A stretch of DNA of 35,664 bases, taken from Streptomyces monomycini (lineage in GTDB: Bacteria; Actinomycetota; Actinomycetes; Streptomycetales; Streptomycetaceae). Position 1 is the first letter of the stretch. Every line of letters begins with the position of its first letter. The stretch spans positions 1-35,664 of the forward strand of contig NZ_JAFIQY010000062.1 in the NCBI RefSeq assembly GCF_022271435.1, given 5' to 3'. The notes below the pieces were generated by a model. The model was not told the DNA's origin, ran no database searches, and saw only the letters and a program-made list of their open reading frames with translations. A program made the translations under genes and the position numbers. Shown in pieces: positions 1-7,285 of the stretch.

Positions 1-1
1 G

Positions 2-118
2 ACCGCCGACACCACCACCGTTGCCGCCCCCACCACCACCGGCTGGCAGGCCCCGGCCCCCACCATCCAGCACACCACCGGCTGGCAGGCCCCCGCCCCC
101 ACCACCGGCTGGCAGTAA
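2..118 (+). CDS. C-terminal fragment of a repeat-rich protein (5' end outside window)
   Basis: An open frame runs in from the left edge and stops at TAA 116-118. The 38 visible residues are almost all Thr, Pro, Ala, Gly, Trp and Gln. The unit TTGWQAPAPT occurs complete twice and ends with a third truncated copy (TTGWQ), so the protein closes in tandem GWQ repeats. Such low-complexity tails occur in actinobacterial surface, secreted or membrane proteins, but function cannot be inferred from this piece. The DNA of the repeats is nearly identical copy to copy. A nine-base-pair stem (168-176 with 190-198) lies 50 bp downstream and may terminate this gene. Confidence 0.5.
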   Translation, partial: TADTTTVAAPTTTGWQAPAPTIQHTTGWQAPAPTTGWQ

Positions 119-388
119 ACGAGCCGGGCGGCCCTCCTCCGCCCTCCCCTTACCACAGCACGATCCCTCGACGGGCTGGCCACTGCCCTGCCCGTCGACC
201 GCCCGTCGCCGAAGTTCAGGCCACGGTCTCATGGCCCGCCGGAGCCCCGGGCCACCCAGCATCTTGAGCACCTCCTCTTTCTCCCTCTGCGTCTCACGCC
301 GTCGCTTTCGCGCCGTATACAGCACATAGCACGCATCTGTGCATCACGAATCCACAGGTTTCCGAATTCACATAAGTGGGGGTTTTCC
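119..388. other. Intergenic stretch, no gene seen
   Basis: No frame here looks coding. The plus-strand frame that begins at 21 is a Pro/Arg-rich shadow. Apart from the hairpin at 168-198, the last 60 bases are less GC-rich (around gtatacagcacatag) and are the natural place for the promoter of the downstream gene, but I cannot point to a convincing -35/-10 pair. Confidence 0.4.
168..198 (+). terminator. Putative hairpin terminator after the left-edge gene
   Basis: TCGACGGGC at 168-176 is complementary to GCCCGTCGA at 190-198, with a 13-nt loop. There is no T-run, as is usual for Streptomyces terminators. It lies between the left-edge gene and the dioxygenase gene. Confidence 0.35.
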
Positions 389-1303
389 ATGTTCGACTTT
401 GACGCCGCAGCTGTACTCAACGAGTACGAGAAGAACGGTTTCGCGATACTCCGCAATGTCCTCGACCCAGAACTCGTCGCCGAGGCGCGCGAGCACGTTG
501 AGTGGCTCGGCCGCCGGTACCCGCACCTGCGGCCCGAGGAGTACCACCACCCGCTGATGCGCAACGACGCGTTCTGGGTTCGCCTGGTCACCGACAAGCG
601 TCTCGTGGACATCGCCGAGCTGCTCCTCGGCCCCGACCTGGCCTGTTTCACCTCACACTACGTGTGCAAGCCGCCGCGTGACGGCCGGCCGGTGCTGTGG
701 CACCAGGACGGCGCCTACTGGAAGTTGCAGCCGATGGAGGCGCTGACCGTGTGGGCTGCGATCGACGAGTCCACCACGGAGAACGGCTGTCTGCGGATCA
801 TTCCCGGCAGCCACGAACTGGCCATCCACTCCCCCGAGGTGCGCACCGACGTCGCCAACATGCTCTATTCGCAGACCCGCGAGGAGATCGTCCGTGACTG
901 GACGGAAACGGCTGGCGTCGTCGACATCGAGCTCCAGCCCGGAGACGTCTCGATCCACCACCCGAACATCCTGCACTGCTCCGAGGCCAACACCTCCGAG
1001 AAGCGGCGCTGCGGCCTGGACATCGGCTACATCTCCACGTCCACGCTCGTCGCGAATGAGGGCCTCTACCTCGACCCGGTCCTGGTTCGCGGCGAGCCGG
1101 GCTCGGCGGCCAACCAGTACCGCAAGTGGCCGACGTATACGCCGGGGGAGTCGATCGCGTTCCGCGGCCACGAGGAGTGGAACGCGCAGGTCGCCGAGAT
1201 CAACGCGCGCGGCGGCTTTACCGAACCGAGCTCCCGGGACACTCCGTTGGAGACGACCCGGCGCATGGTGCAGCGCTTGGAAGAGGGCACCGTCAGTCGC
1301 TGA
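389..1303 (+). CDS. Phytanoyl-CoA dioxygenase (PhyH) family Fe(II)/2-oxoglutarate oxygenase
   Basis: A 304-residue protein starting at ATG 389, preceded by a purine-rich AAGTGGGGG. Its size is normal for the PhyH family. The iron-binding facial triad is visible: His105 and Asp107 in WHQDGAYW, and a distal His196 in LHCSEANTS. Arg206/207 a few residues further on is placed to bind the 2-oxoglutarate carboxylate. The family hydroxylates, and in some secondary-metabolite members halogenates or rearranges, unactivated carbons using O2, Fe(II) and 2-oxoglutarate. Because Asp107 is retained, hydroxylation is more likely than halogenation: Fe/2OG halogenases replace it with Ala or Gly. It is the first gene of the putative metabolite cassette; the substrate is unknown. 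The next gene starts 70 bp downstream. Confidence 0.88.
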   Translation: MFDFDAAAVLNEYEKNGFAILRNVLDPELVAEAREHVEWLGRRYPHLRPEEYHHPLMRNDAFWVRLVTDKRLVDIAELLLGPDLACFTSHYVCKPPRDGRPVLWHQDGAYWKLQPMEALTVWAAIDESTTENGCLRIIPGSHELAIHSPEVRTDVANMLYSQTREEIVRDWTETAGVVDIELQPGDVSIHHPNILHCSEANTSEKRRCGLDIGYISTSTLVANEGLYLDPVLVRGEPGSAANQYRKWPTYTPGESIAFRGHEEWNAQVAEINARGGFTEPSSRDTPLETTRRMVQRLEEGTVSR

Positions 1304-1373
1304 GCCGACGTGCCCGAGGCCATCCCTTCCCAGCCCTCACCACCTGAGCGAAAGGTCGGAGGTCCTCGGACCA

Positions 1374-2750
1374 ATGCATGATCCGAAAATGCAACTCCTG
1401 CTGGCGGTGACCGCCGCCCTCTGTGTCATCGTGCTGGCCGCCCGGATATTCGGGTGGCTCGCCACCAAGATCGGCCAACCCGCCGTGGTGGGTGAGATGG
1501 TCTCGGGCATCGTCCTGGGGCCCACGGTATTGGGCTCCCTGGCGCCAGAATTCAGCGGCCACGTCTTCTCGGCCACGGTCAAGCCGACGTTGTACGTGAT
1601 TGCCATGGTCGGACTCTGCCTGTACATGTTCCTGGTCGGCCTAGAGCACGAATACCACCCAAGCAGTCGCAAGGACGCGGTGCTGCCCGTGGTCCTGTCC
1701 ACCGCCGGCGTGGTGGCCCCCCTGATCGTCGGTGCAGGCGCGGCCGGGTACATCGCGGACCAATATCGCCCTTCCGGCGTCAGCCTGCCGCTGTTCATGC
1801 TCTTCGTCGGTGGAGCGCTCTCCCTCACCGCCTTCCCCATGCTCGCCCGGGTGCTCCAGGAGCGGGGCATGATGCACACGAAGTTCGGCGGTGTCGCGGT
1901 CCGGGCGGCCGCAATCGACGATGCCGCGGCGTGGTGCATCCTCGCGGTGGTAAGCGCTCTTTCCCTCCACGGCAGTTGGCTGGAGGCATGGCGGACCATC
2001 GTCCCAGCCCTCCTGTTCATGGGGGCCTCCTTCGTACTTCTGCCGAAACTGTTCCGCGCCTCCATGGAAAGGGCGGTACGCGAAGGGCAGATCAGTGACG
2101 GCCTCTTCGTCGCGCTCCTCTCGACGGTCCTCGCAGCCGGCTGGTTCACGGATCACATCGGCATCTACTCGGTCTTCGGCGGCTTCATTTGCGGCGTGAC
2201 TCTTCCTCGCGTGCCCGGCTTCGCCCAGTTGCTCAACGTCCGCCTGCTCCAGGTCGTACGCTGCCTCTTCCTACCGGTGTTCTTCGCCTTCTCCGGCCTC
2301 AACACCGACCTGTCGGGCGCCCTCGACACCAGCTATGTCTGGGCACTGCTCGTGCTGTTCCTGGTGGGCTTCGCCTCCAAGTTCTTCTCCTCCTTGTCCG
2401 TCCTGCGCTTCTTCCGTTGGAGCTGGGGAGAGTGCGTGGCGATGGGCGGGCTGATGAACGCGCGGGGTCTGATGATCCTGATTTTCATCAACATCGGCCT
2501 CTCCCTCGGCCTGATCGAGAAGGAACTGTTCTCGATCCTGGTCCTGATCGCCGTCCTGACGACCGCACTGGCCATGCCCCTCTACCGGCGTCACTTCAAG
2601 CCGGAGCAGGAGGAGGCTGCCCGCTGCGCATGGGCAGCCCATGCCACCTCCCATGCATCGCAACGGACGTCAGCGACGGGGGAGCCAGCTACTCCGTCGG
2701 TCGCCCCCACCTGTACGGAGCCCATGGCGGGCGCCGGAAGCACTTTCTGA
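1374..2750 (+). CDS. Cation/proton antiporter, CPA2 (KefB/NapA-like) family
   Basis: A 458-residue integral membrane protein with about a dozen hydrophobic segments. It starts at ATG 1374 behind GGAGG (1358-1362); a second ATG at 1389 has no ribosome site of its own. The GQPAVVGEMVSGIVLGPTVLG segment near the N-terminus is typical of Kef/NapA-type exchangers. Asp182-Asp183 in AAAIDDAAAW is the paired-Asp ion-binding motif of electrogenic CPA2 antiporters. No RCK/TrkA-N regulatory domain follows; the protein ends in a short hydrophilic tail of about 50 residues. Within a biosynthetic cassette it could serve pH/ion homeostasis or self-protection, which is inference. A strong hairpin follows, so it may not be co-transcribed with the downstream genes. 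Confidence 0.88.
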   Translation: MHDPKMQLLLAVTAALCVIVLAARIFGWLATKIGQPAVVGEMVSGIVLGPTVLGSLAPEFSGHVFSATVKPTLYVIAMVGLCLYMFLVGLEHEYHPSSRKDAVLPVVLSTAGVVAPLIVGAGAAGYIADQYRPSGVSLPLFMLFVGGALSLTAFPMLARVLQERGMMHTKFGGVAVRAAAIDDAAAWCILAVVSALSLHGSWLEAWRTIVPALLFMGASFVLLPKLFRASMERAVREGQISDGLFVALLSTVLAAGWFTDHIGIYSVFGGFICGVTLPRVPGFAQLLNVRLLQVVRCLFLPVFFAFSGLNTDLSGALDTSYVWALLVLFLVGFASKFFSSLSVLRFFRWSWGECVAMGGLMNARGLMILIFINIGLSLGLIEKELFSILVLIAVLTTALAMPLYRRHFKPEQEEAARCAWAAHATSHASQRTSATGEPATPSVAPTCTEPMAGAGSTF

Positions 2751-2772
2751 ATACCGGCCGACCCTGGGTGCT

Positions 2773-2808
2773 GCCGGGGCATCCCAAGACATCTCGGGGT
2801 GCCCCGGC
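2773..2808 (+). terminator. Hairpin terminator after the antiporter gene
   Basis: GCCGGGGCATCCC (2773-2785) pairs with GGGGTGCCCCGGC (2796-2808), 13 bp with one mismatch and a 10-nt loop. It lies in the 101-bp gap before the reductase gene and probably separates two transcription units, or acts as an attenuator. Confidence 0.5.
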
Positions 2809-2851
2809 CGGCACAGGCCCCGATCCGTCTCCCGAGGAAGGAAGTCCGCCA

Positions 2852-3586
2852 GTGAGCCGAGCAGCCACCGTTCCGCTCGTCCAAGTCAGCATCGACCGCA
2901 TCGTCAGCGAGGGTCACGACGTCAAGACCTTCGTACTCGAACCCGCGACAGAGCCCGCGTCCAAACGCCTCAACTACCTTGCCGGGCAGTTCCTCACCCT
3001 TCGGCTGCCCGTTCCCGCCGACCGGCCCGTCATGCGCTCGTACTCCATCTCCACCTGTCCCGTCTCCGACCCCCGCCTCGCGGTTACCGTCAAGCGCAGT
3101 CCCGGCGGCCCCGGATCGAATTGGCTGTTCGAGCAGGCCGCGCCCGGGATGACCCTGGACGTCCTCCCGCCGGCTGGATACTTCACCCTCGACGGCGCCG
3201 ACGGCGAGGTGCTGCTTTTCGCCGCTGGCGTCGGCATCACCCCGCTCTACTCTCTGTGCAAGTACGCCCTCGCCGCATCCGACCGGAAGGTCTACCTGCA
3301 CTACTCGGGGCGGCACCGGGACGCCACCCCGTTCGCCACGGCCCTGGAGCACTTGGAGCGGTCCCACCCTGCGCGTATGCGCCTTGACCTGTGGATGACC
3401 GGCACACACGGTAGGCTCGACGGCACCACAGTGCGGAACATCCTCGCGACGGCGGACGCACCCACCGTGTACGTCTGCGGACCCGCCGGGTACCAGGCGA
3501 TGGTGATCGACGCCCTAGTGGCCGCCGGGCACCCGCGGGGTTCCATCAGGACCGAGTCGTCGGGCCCCGCGCCCCGCAGGCCATGA
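2852..3586 (+). CDS. Ferredoxin/flavodoxin reductase-like FAD/NAD(P)H oxidoreductase
   Basis: A 244-residue protein. The GTG at 2852 is chosen because GAGGAAGGAA (2834-2843) lies just upstream. The N-terminal half is a beta-barrel FAD domain with the RxYS motif (R62-S-Y-S) that contacts FAD. The C-terminal half is an NAD(P)-binding domain with AAGVGITPLYS, and a VYVCGPAGY segment that contacts the nicotinamide side. It resembles the reductase module of flavohaemoglobins and the NADH-oxidising subunits of oxygenases. It lacks the C-terminal plant-type 2Fe-2S domain found in many oxygenase reductases. It overlaps the next gene by ATGA, so the two are translationally coupled. Likely role: passing electrons from NAD(P)H to another protein or a flavin in the cassette; the partner is not evident. 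Confidence 0.85.
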   Translation: MSRAATVPLVQVSIDRIVSEGHDVKTFVLEPATEPASKRLNYLAGQFLTLRLPVPADRPVMRSYSISTCPVSDPRLAVTVKRSPGGPGSNWLFEQAAPGMTLDVLPPAGYFTLDGADGEVLLFAAGVGITPLYSLCKYALAASDRKVYLHYSGRHRDATPFATALEHLERSHPARMRLDLWMTGTHGRLDGTTVRNILATADAPTVYVCGPAGYQAMVIDALVAAGHPRGSIRTESSGPAPRRP

Positions 3587-4806
3587 GCGCCGGAAGCATC
3601 ACCGCGGAGTCCCTGCGCGCGGCGGGACACCTGAAGTGGACGGCGTCGGGGCCTGGCCTCCTGGGAGCCTGCGCCGCCGAGATGGACTACGGCACCGCGC
3701 CACCGGTCACCGCAGCACTGGCCGAAGCCGTCGGCAAAAACCTCCTCGGTTACCTGCCGCCCGCTCTCGCGACCAGTCTGAGGGAAGCCTGCGCCGCCTG
3801 GCAGCGCGACGCCTACGGGTGGGACATCACGCCGGACGACGTGCGTGTGCTGCCCGATGTCATCCGTGCCTTCCACGTGGCGATCGAACACTTCTCCCGG
3901 CCAGGCTCCGCTGTCATCGTGCCCGTACCGACCTTCACTCCCTTCCTCACCATCCCGGGCCTGCTCGGACGCCGGGTCATTCAGGTCGAGCTGGTGAAGT
4001 CGGGGGGCCGATACGTCTACGACCTCGACGCCCTCGCCCGCGCCTTCGCCGAGGGCGGCCATCTGCTGGTGCTCTGCAATCCGCACAACCCGGTCGGCCG
4101 GGTGCTGGAGGGCGACGAACTCGGCGCCATCAGTGAGGTCGTCGACCGATACAGCGGGCGGGTGTTCTCGGACGAGGTACACGCCCCGCTGGTGTACCGC
4201 GGGCATCGCCACGTGCCGTACGCCGCCACGTCGTCCACCGCGGCCCACCACACTGTCACGGCCGTTTCCGCCTCGAAGGCGTGGAACCTCGCCGGCCTCA
4301 AGTGCGCCCAGATGGTGCTCAGCAACGACGACGACCGCGCGCGCTGGGAGAACCTCGGCCGCCTGGCCACCGACGGCACGTCGACACTGGGCGTGGTGGC
4401 CGGCACGGCCGCCTACCGCGGCGGGGGGACGTGGCTGGACGGCGTACGGGACCGTCTCGACCGCAATCGGCGGCTCCTGGGCGACCTGGTGCACGCGTAC
4501 CTGCCCGGTGTTCGCTACCTGCCGCCCGAGGGCACTTATCTGGCCTGGCTGGATTGCCGGGAACTGGCTCTGCCCAGCCCCGACCTGGCGGAGTTCTTCA
4601 TCGCCGAGGCGGGAGTGACGACCGTCGACGGCGGCAGTTGCGGCCTGCCCGGCCGGGGCTTCGCACGCCTCAACTTTGCCACCACCGAGCCGATCCTTAC
4701 CCGGATCGTCCGACAGATGGGTGCCGCCGTAGCGGTCCGGAACCGGGCGGCGCCCACCCCTGAGCCTAGAGATTTCGCACTACACACCATGTGGGGAGAA
4801 CCGTGA
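3583..4806 (+). CDS. PLP-dependent C-S beta-lyase / aminotransferase, PatB/MalY type
   Basis: A 407-residue fold-type I PLP enzyme with ATG overlapping the upstream stop (ATGA). The PatB/MalY pattern is clear: WTASGPGLLGACAAEMDYGTA near the N-terminus, NPHNPVGRV for the PLP-binding Asn, SDEVHAPLVY with the conserved Asp, and SASKAWNLAGLK in which Lys232 should hold PLP. This subgroup cleaves the C-S bond of cystathionine or other cysteine S-conjugates, giving a thiol, pyruvate and ammonia; a few members are true aminotransferases. The next gene, also a sulfur-amino-acid PLP enzyme, starts at GTG 4803 overlapping this stop. The pair could run cystathionine synthesis and cleavage, or unmask a thiol from a cysteine adduct (inference). 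Confidence 0.87.
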   Translation: MSAGSITAESLRAAGHLKWTASGPGLLGACAAEMDYGTAPPVTAALAEAVGKNLLGYLPPALATSLREACAAWQRDAYGWDITPDDVRVLPDVIRAFHVAIEHFSRPGSAVIVPVPTFTPFLTIPGLLGRRVIQVELVKSGGRYVYDLDALARAFAEGGHLLVLCNPHNPVGRVLEGDELGAISEVVDRYSGRVFSDEVHAPLVYRGHRHVPYAATSSTAAHHTVTAVSASKAWNLAGLKCAQMVLSNDDDRARWENLGRLATDGTSTLGVVAGTAAYRGGGTWLDGVRDRLDRNRRLLGDLVHAYLPGVRYLPPEGTYLAWLDCRELALPSPDLAEFFIAEAGVTTVDGGSCGLPGRGFARLNFATTEPILTRIVRQMGAAVAVRNRAAPTPEPRDFALHTMWGEP

Positions 4807-6101
4807 GCGAGCGCAACCGCGCGGCAGTGGGCTTTCAGGCCGGACTCGAAGATGACGCGCAATGGCTGAATGACCTGCGCCGGCGGCGCAACCCCGGCCC
4901 GCGTTCCGTGCACCACCGGGCCGTTGATCCGTCACTCGACTCGGCGACCGTGGCCGTGCACGGCGGCACGTACGAGGACCCGGTGACCGGCGCGGTCGGC
5001 ACCCCCGTCTTCCAGACCAGCACCTTCCTGCTCGACGACCTGAGTTACTCGGCGTTCGAGCGGGGAGCCACCCGCGACGTACCGATCTACACGCGGTACG
5101 GGAACCCGTCGCAGTGGTCAGTGCAGGAGAAGATCGCCGCCCTGGAGGGCGCGGAGAGTGCCGTGGTTACCTCCTCCGGCATGAGCGCCATTGCCAGCAC
5201 GATCTACGCGCTCACCAACAGCGGCAGCCACATCATCACGGCGTACGACGTCTACGGTGGTATGTACAACCTGATGCGCGAGGACATGCCGTCTGCAGGC
5301 CGGGAGGTGACCTTCGTCGACGCGACCGACCTCGCGGCCATCGAAGCGGCGATCCGTCCCGAGACGCAGCTCCTCTTCTTCGAAAGCCTGACCAATCCGC
5401 TACTCAAGGCACCGCAGCTGAGGGCAATCGCCAAGATCGCGAAGCGGCACAACGCGCTGCTGGTCGTCGACAACACCTTCCTGTCGCCGGTGAACCTGCG
5501 CCCGCTGGACCTCGGTGCCGACATCGTGGTGCACAGCGCCACCAAATACCTCAACGGCCACAGCGATGTGACGGCCGGTGTGGTCACCGGAAGCAGGAAG
5601 TTCGTCGACCGGATCTGGGCGCAGGCGCTGCGCTTCGGCGGCACTATGGAGCCGCTCGCGTGCTACCTCCTGGAGCGCGGACTCAAGACGCTGGCCCTGC
5701 GCATGCGCACTCACAACGAGAACGCGGACGCGCTGGCCCGGTTCCTGGACGGGCACGCGAAGGTGGTGGCCGTCCACCACCCCTCGCTGGACCACTACCC
5801 ATACTGCCATCTGCGGGACGACGTCCGGGGCGGTTTCGGCGGCATGGTCAGCTTCGAAGTGGCCGGCGGGGACGCCGCAGCCCTGAAGTTCTGCGACGCC
5901 CTGGAGATCCCGTACGTTGCGACCAGCCTCGGCGGCGTGGAATCCCTGGTCAGCCTGCCGTTCAACACGTCCCACTGCTCGCTCACCATCGCGCAGCGCA
6001 CGTCGATCGGGATCCGGCCCGGCCTGGTCCGCTTCTCGGCGGGCGTGGAAAGCGCTGACGACCTCATCGCGGACATCGACCGGGCCCTCGAAGCGATCTA
6101 G
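4803..6101 (+). CDS. Cystathionine gamma-synthase/gamma-lyase family PLP enzyme
   Basis: A 432-residue member of the Cys/Met metabolism PLP family. I choose GTG 4803, since GGGGAGAA (4793-4800) lies upstream and the start overlaps the previous stop as GTGA; an upstream GTG at 4791 lacks a ribosome site. Family hallmarks are IYTRYGNPS (phosphate-binding Tyr/Arg), SSGMSAI, and HSATKYLNGHSDV with the PLP lysine at 248. Members catalyse gamma-replacement (O-acyl-homoserine plus cysteine) or gamma/beta-elimination, and sequence alone does not separate these. There is an N-terminal extension of about 45 polar, Arg-rich residues before the usual start of the fold. It is tightly linked to the PatB-like gene upstream and the OsmC gene 8 bp downstream. 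Confidence 0.88.
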   Translation: MSERNRAAVGFQAGLEDDAQWLNDLRRRRNPGPRSVHHRAVDPSLDSATVAVHGGTYEDPVTGAVGTPVFQTSTFLLDDLSYSAFERGATRDVPIYTRYGNPSQWSVQEKIAALEGAESAVVTSSGMSAIASTIYALTNSGSHIITAYDVYGGMYNLMREDMPSAGREVTFVDATDLAAIEAAIRPETQLLFFESLTNPLLKAPQLRAIAKIAKRHNALLVVDNTFLSPVNLRPLDLGADIVVHSATKYLNGHSDVTAGVVTGSRKFVDRIWAQALRFGGTMEPLACYLLERGLKTLALRMRTHNENADALARFLDGHAKVVAVHHPSLDHYPYCHLRDDVRGGFGGMVSFEVAGGDAAALKFCDALEIPYVATSLGGVESLVSLPFNTSHCSLTIAQRTSIGIRPGLVRFSAGVESADDLIADIDRALEAI

Positions 6102-6109
6102 GAAGAGAC

Positions 6110-7174
6110 ATGCGCAACGGTTTCAACATCTCCAGCTCCAGCGAGTTCGTCGACGAGATCCGCAGAGACGCCCAGGAAGCGCAGTTCCACTACCACGCGG
6201 GCGCGCGCTTCAAGCCCGGTCGCGGCCTGCGCGGCTGGACGGACCCGGCGATCCTCGGGCGGATCAAGTCCGCCCGCCGCTTCGAGCTCGATCTCGCGGA
6301 TGGCTGGCAGGACGGCACCGGGTCGACCGAGGCCGACGAGTACACCCCGCTCGACTTGGCTCTCGCCGCAGTAGGCGTCTGCTCGCTCAAGACTGCGATA
6401 GTGGGCGGCAGTTCGCGGGGCATCAACTTCGACACCATCGACATGGACGTCTCCGCGTCCTTCCTCGAGCGGGAGAAGGGCTTCCTGCCCACGGCCCGGG
6501 TCCGCCAGGTCACTTACGACATCCGAACCGAGTCGGACGCCGATCCCGGTCTGATCGGCGAGGTCACCCAGCAGGTCCTGGACCGCAGCCCCAACCACCG
6601 TACGGTGAAGGATCCGACGGAGCTGCACTTCCGTAGCGGCACGAGATCGCTGCCCTGGCAGGCCGCGGAGGAGCAGAACGGGGCGGCACCGGACGGAGCC
6701 GCTGCGGAGGCTACGCTCAGCCGCGAGGTGAAGTGGATCAGCGGCACCCAGTTCGAGTCCACCGGTGCTCAGGGCTGTCGGGCGCCCCTGCGGGTCGACG
6801 AGGCCAAGCAGTTCGCGGGCGTGGACTGGGCGCCCAACCCGCAAGAATACATCGTGATCGCCCTCGCCTCCGAGCTCGCCTCGCTCTCAGCGCGCCGGCA
6901 GCAGGTGGTGACCGGAAGTGCGGGCGTCTGGACCGTGCGGGCGCACGGGCTCCTCGACCTCCGGGGGCTGATGCTGGTCGGCTCGGCGTCCTCGGTGGGC
7001 TTCCGGAACATCACCTGCACCGTGGAAGGCCCGTCCGAGCTCTCCTCGGCCGAGATTGAGGAGTACTTCCGCGCCGCAGTGGCGGAATCGGCCCTCGTCG
7101 AGCTCTTCAGGCTGCCACACCAGGTCGAGGTGCGGCTCACGCACAACGGGGCGGCCGGGCTGCTGCGGCAGTGA
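6110..7174 (+). CDS. Double-domain OsmC-family protein
   Basis: A 354-residue protein, about twice the length of ordinary OsmC/Ohr proteins, starting at ATG 6110 after AGGAAGAG. Residues about 60-185 form a recognisable OsmC fold: DEYTPLDLALAAVGVCSLK with Cys91 in the first helix, then a strand SASFLEREKGF and a SPNHRTV turn where peroxidatic OsmC/Ohr proteins carry their second Cys. Here that second Cys is absent. Residues about 220-350 look like a degenerate second copy: APNPQEYIVIALASELASLS matches the helix but has Leu/Ala where Cys91 sits. Classical OsmC proteins reduce organic hydroperoxides with two cysteines, so this one is unlikely to be an ordinary peroxidase. Its place after two sulfur-handling PLP enzymes suggests a thiol-linked or substrate-binding role (inference). 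Confidence 0.8.
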   Translation: MRNGFNISSSSEFVDEIRRDAQEAQFHYHAGARFKPGRGLRGWTDPAILGRIKSARRFELDLADGWQDGTGSTEADEYTPLDLALAAVGVCSLKTAIVGGSSRGINFDTIDMDVSASFLEREKGFLPTARVRQVTYDIRTESDADPGLIGEVTQQVLDRSPNHRTVKDPTELHFRSGTRSLPWQAAEEQNGAAPDGAAAEATLSREVKWISGTQFESTGAQGCRAPLRVDEAKQFAGVDWAPNPQEYIVIALASELASLSARRQQVVTGSAGVWTVRAHGLLDLRGLMLVGSASSVGFRNITCTVEGPSELSSAEIEEYFRAAVAESALVELFRLPHQVEVRLTHNGAAGLLRQ

Positions 7175-7192
7175 CGGCGTCCCGGGCGCGGG

Positions 7193-7224
7193 GCGGCTGG
7201 CCCGGGCTCGACCGGACCAGCCGC
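7193..7224 (+). terminator. Hairpin in the OsmC-oxidoreductase gap
   Basis: GCGGCTGG (7193-7200) pairs perfectly with CCAGCCGC (7217-7224) in the 111-bp gap. The gap is much longer than the overlaps seen among the upstream genes, so a partial terminator or attenuator is plausible. The following bases (agaaatagcaaacg) are unusually AT-rich for this DNA and could contain a promoter. Confidence 0.35.
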
Positions 7225-7285
7225 TCCGGGCCCGGGCGCTCCAGACATGAACTGAAAGAAATAGCAAACGTTGGAGGGTTGTCCG

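Noticed and set aside
21..329. Pro-rich plus-strand frame at the left edge
   Set aside because: It overlaps the GWQ-repeat frame and its terminator hairpin; composition is that of a shadow frame.
2189..2851. Upstream extension of the reductase frame into the antiporter gene
   Set aside because: The frame is open because of codon bias only. The ribosome site and family start support GTG 2852.
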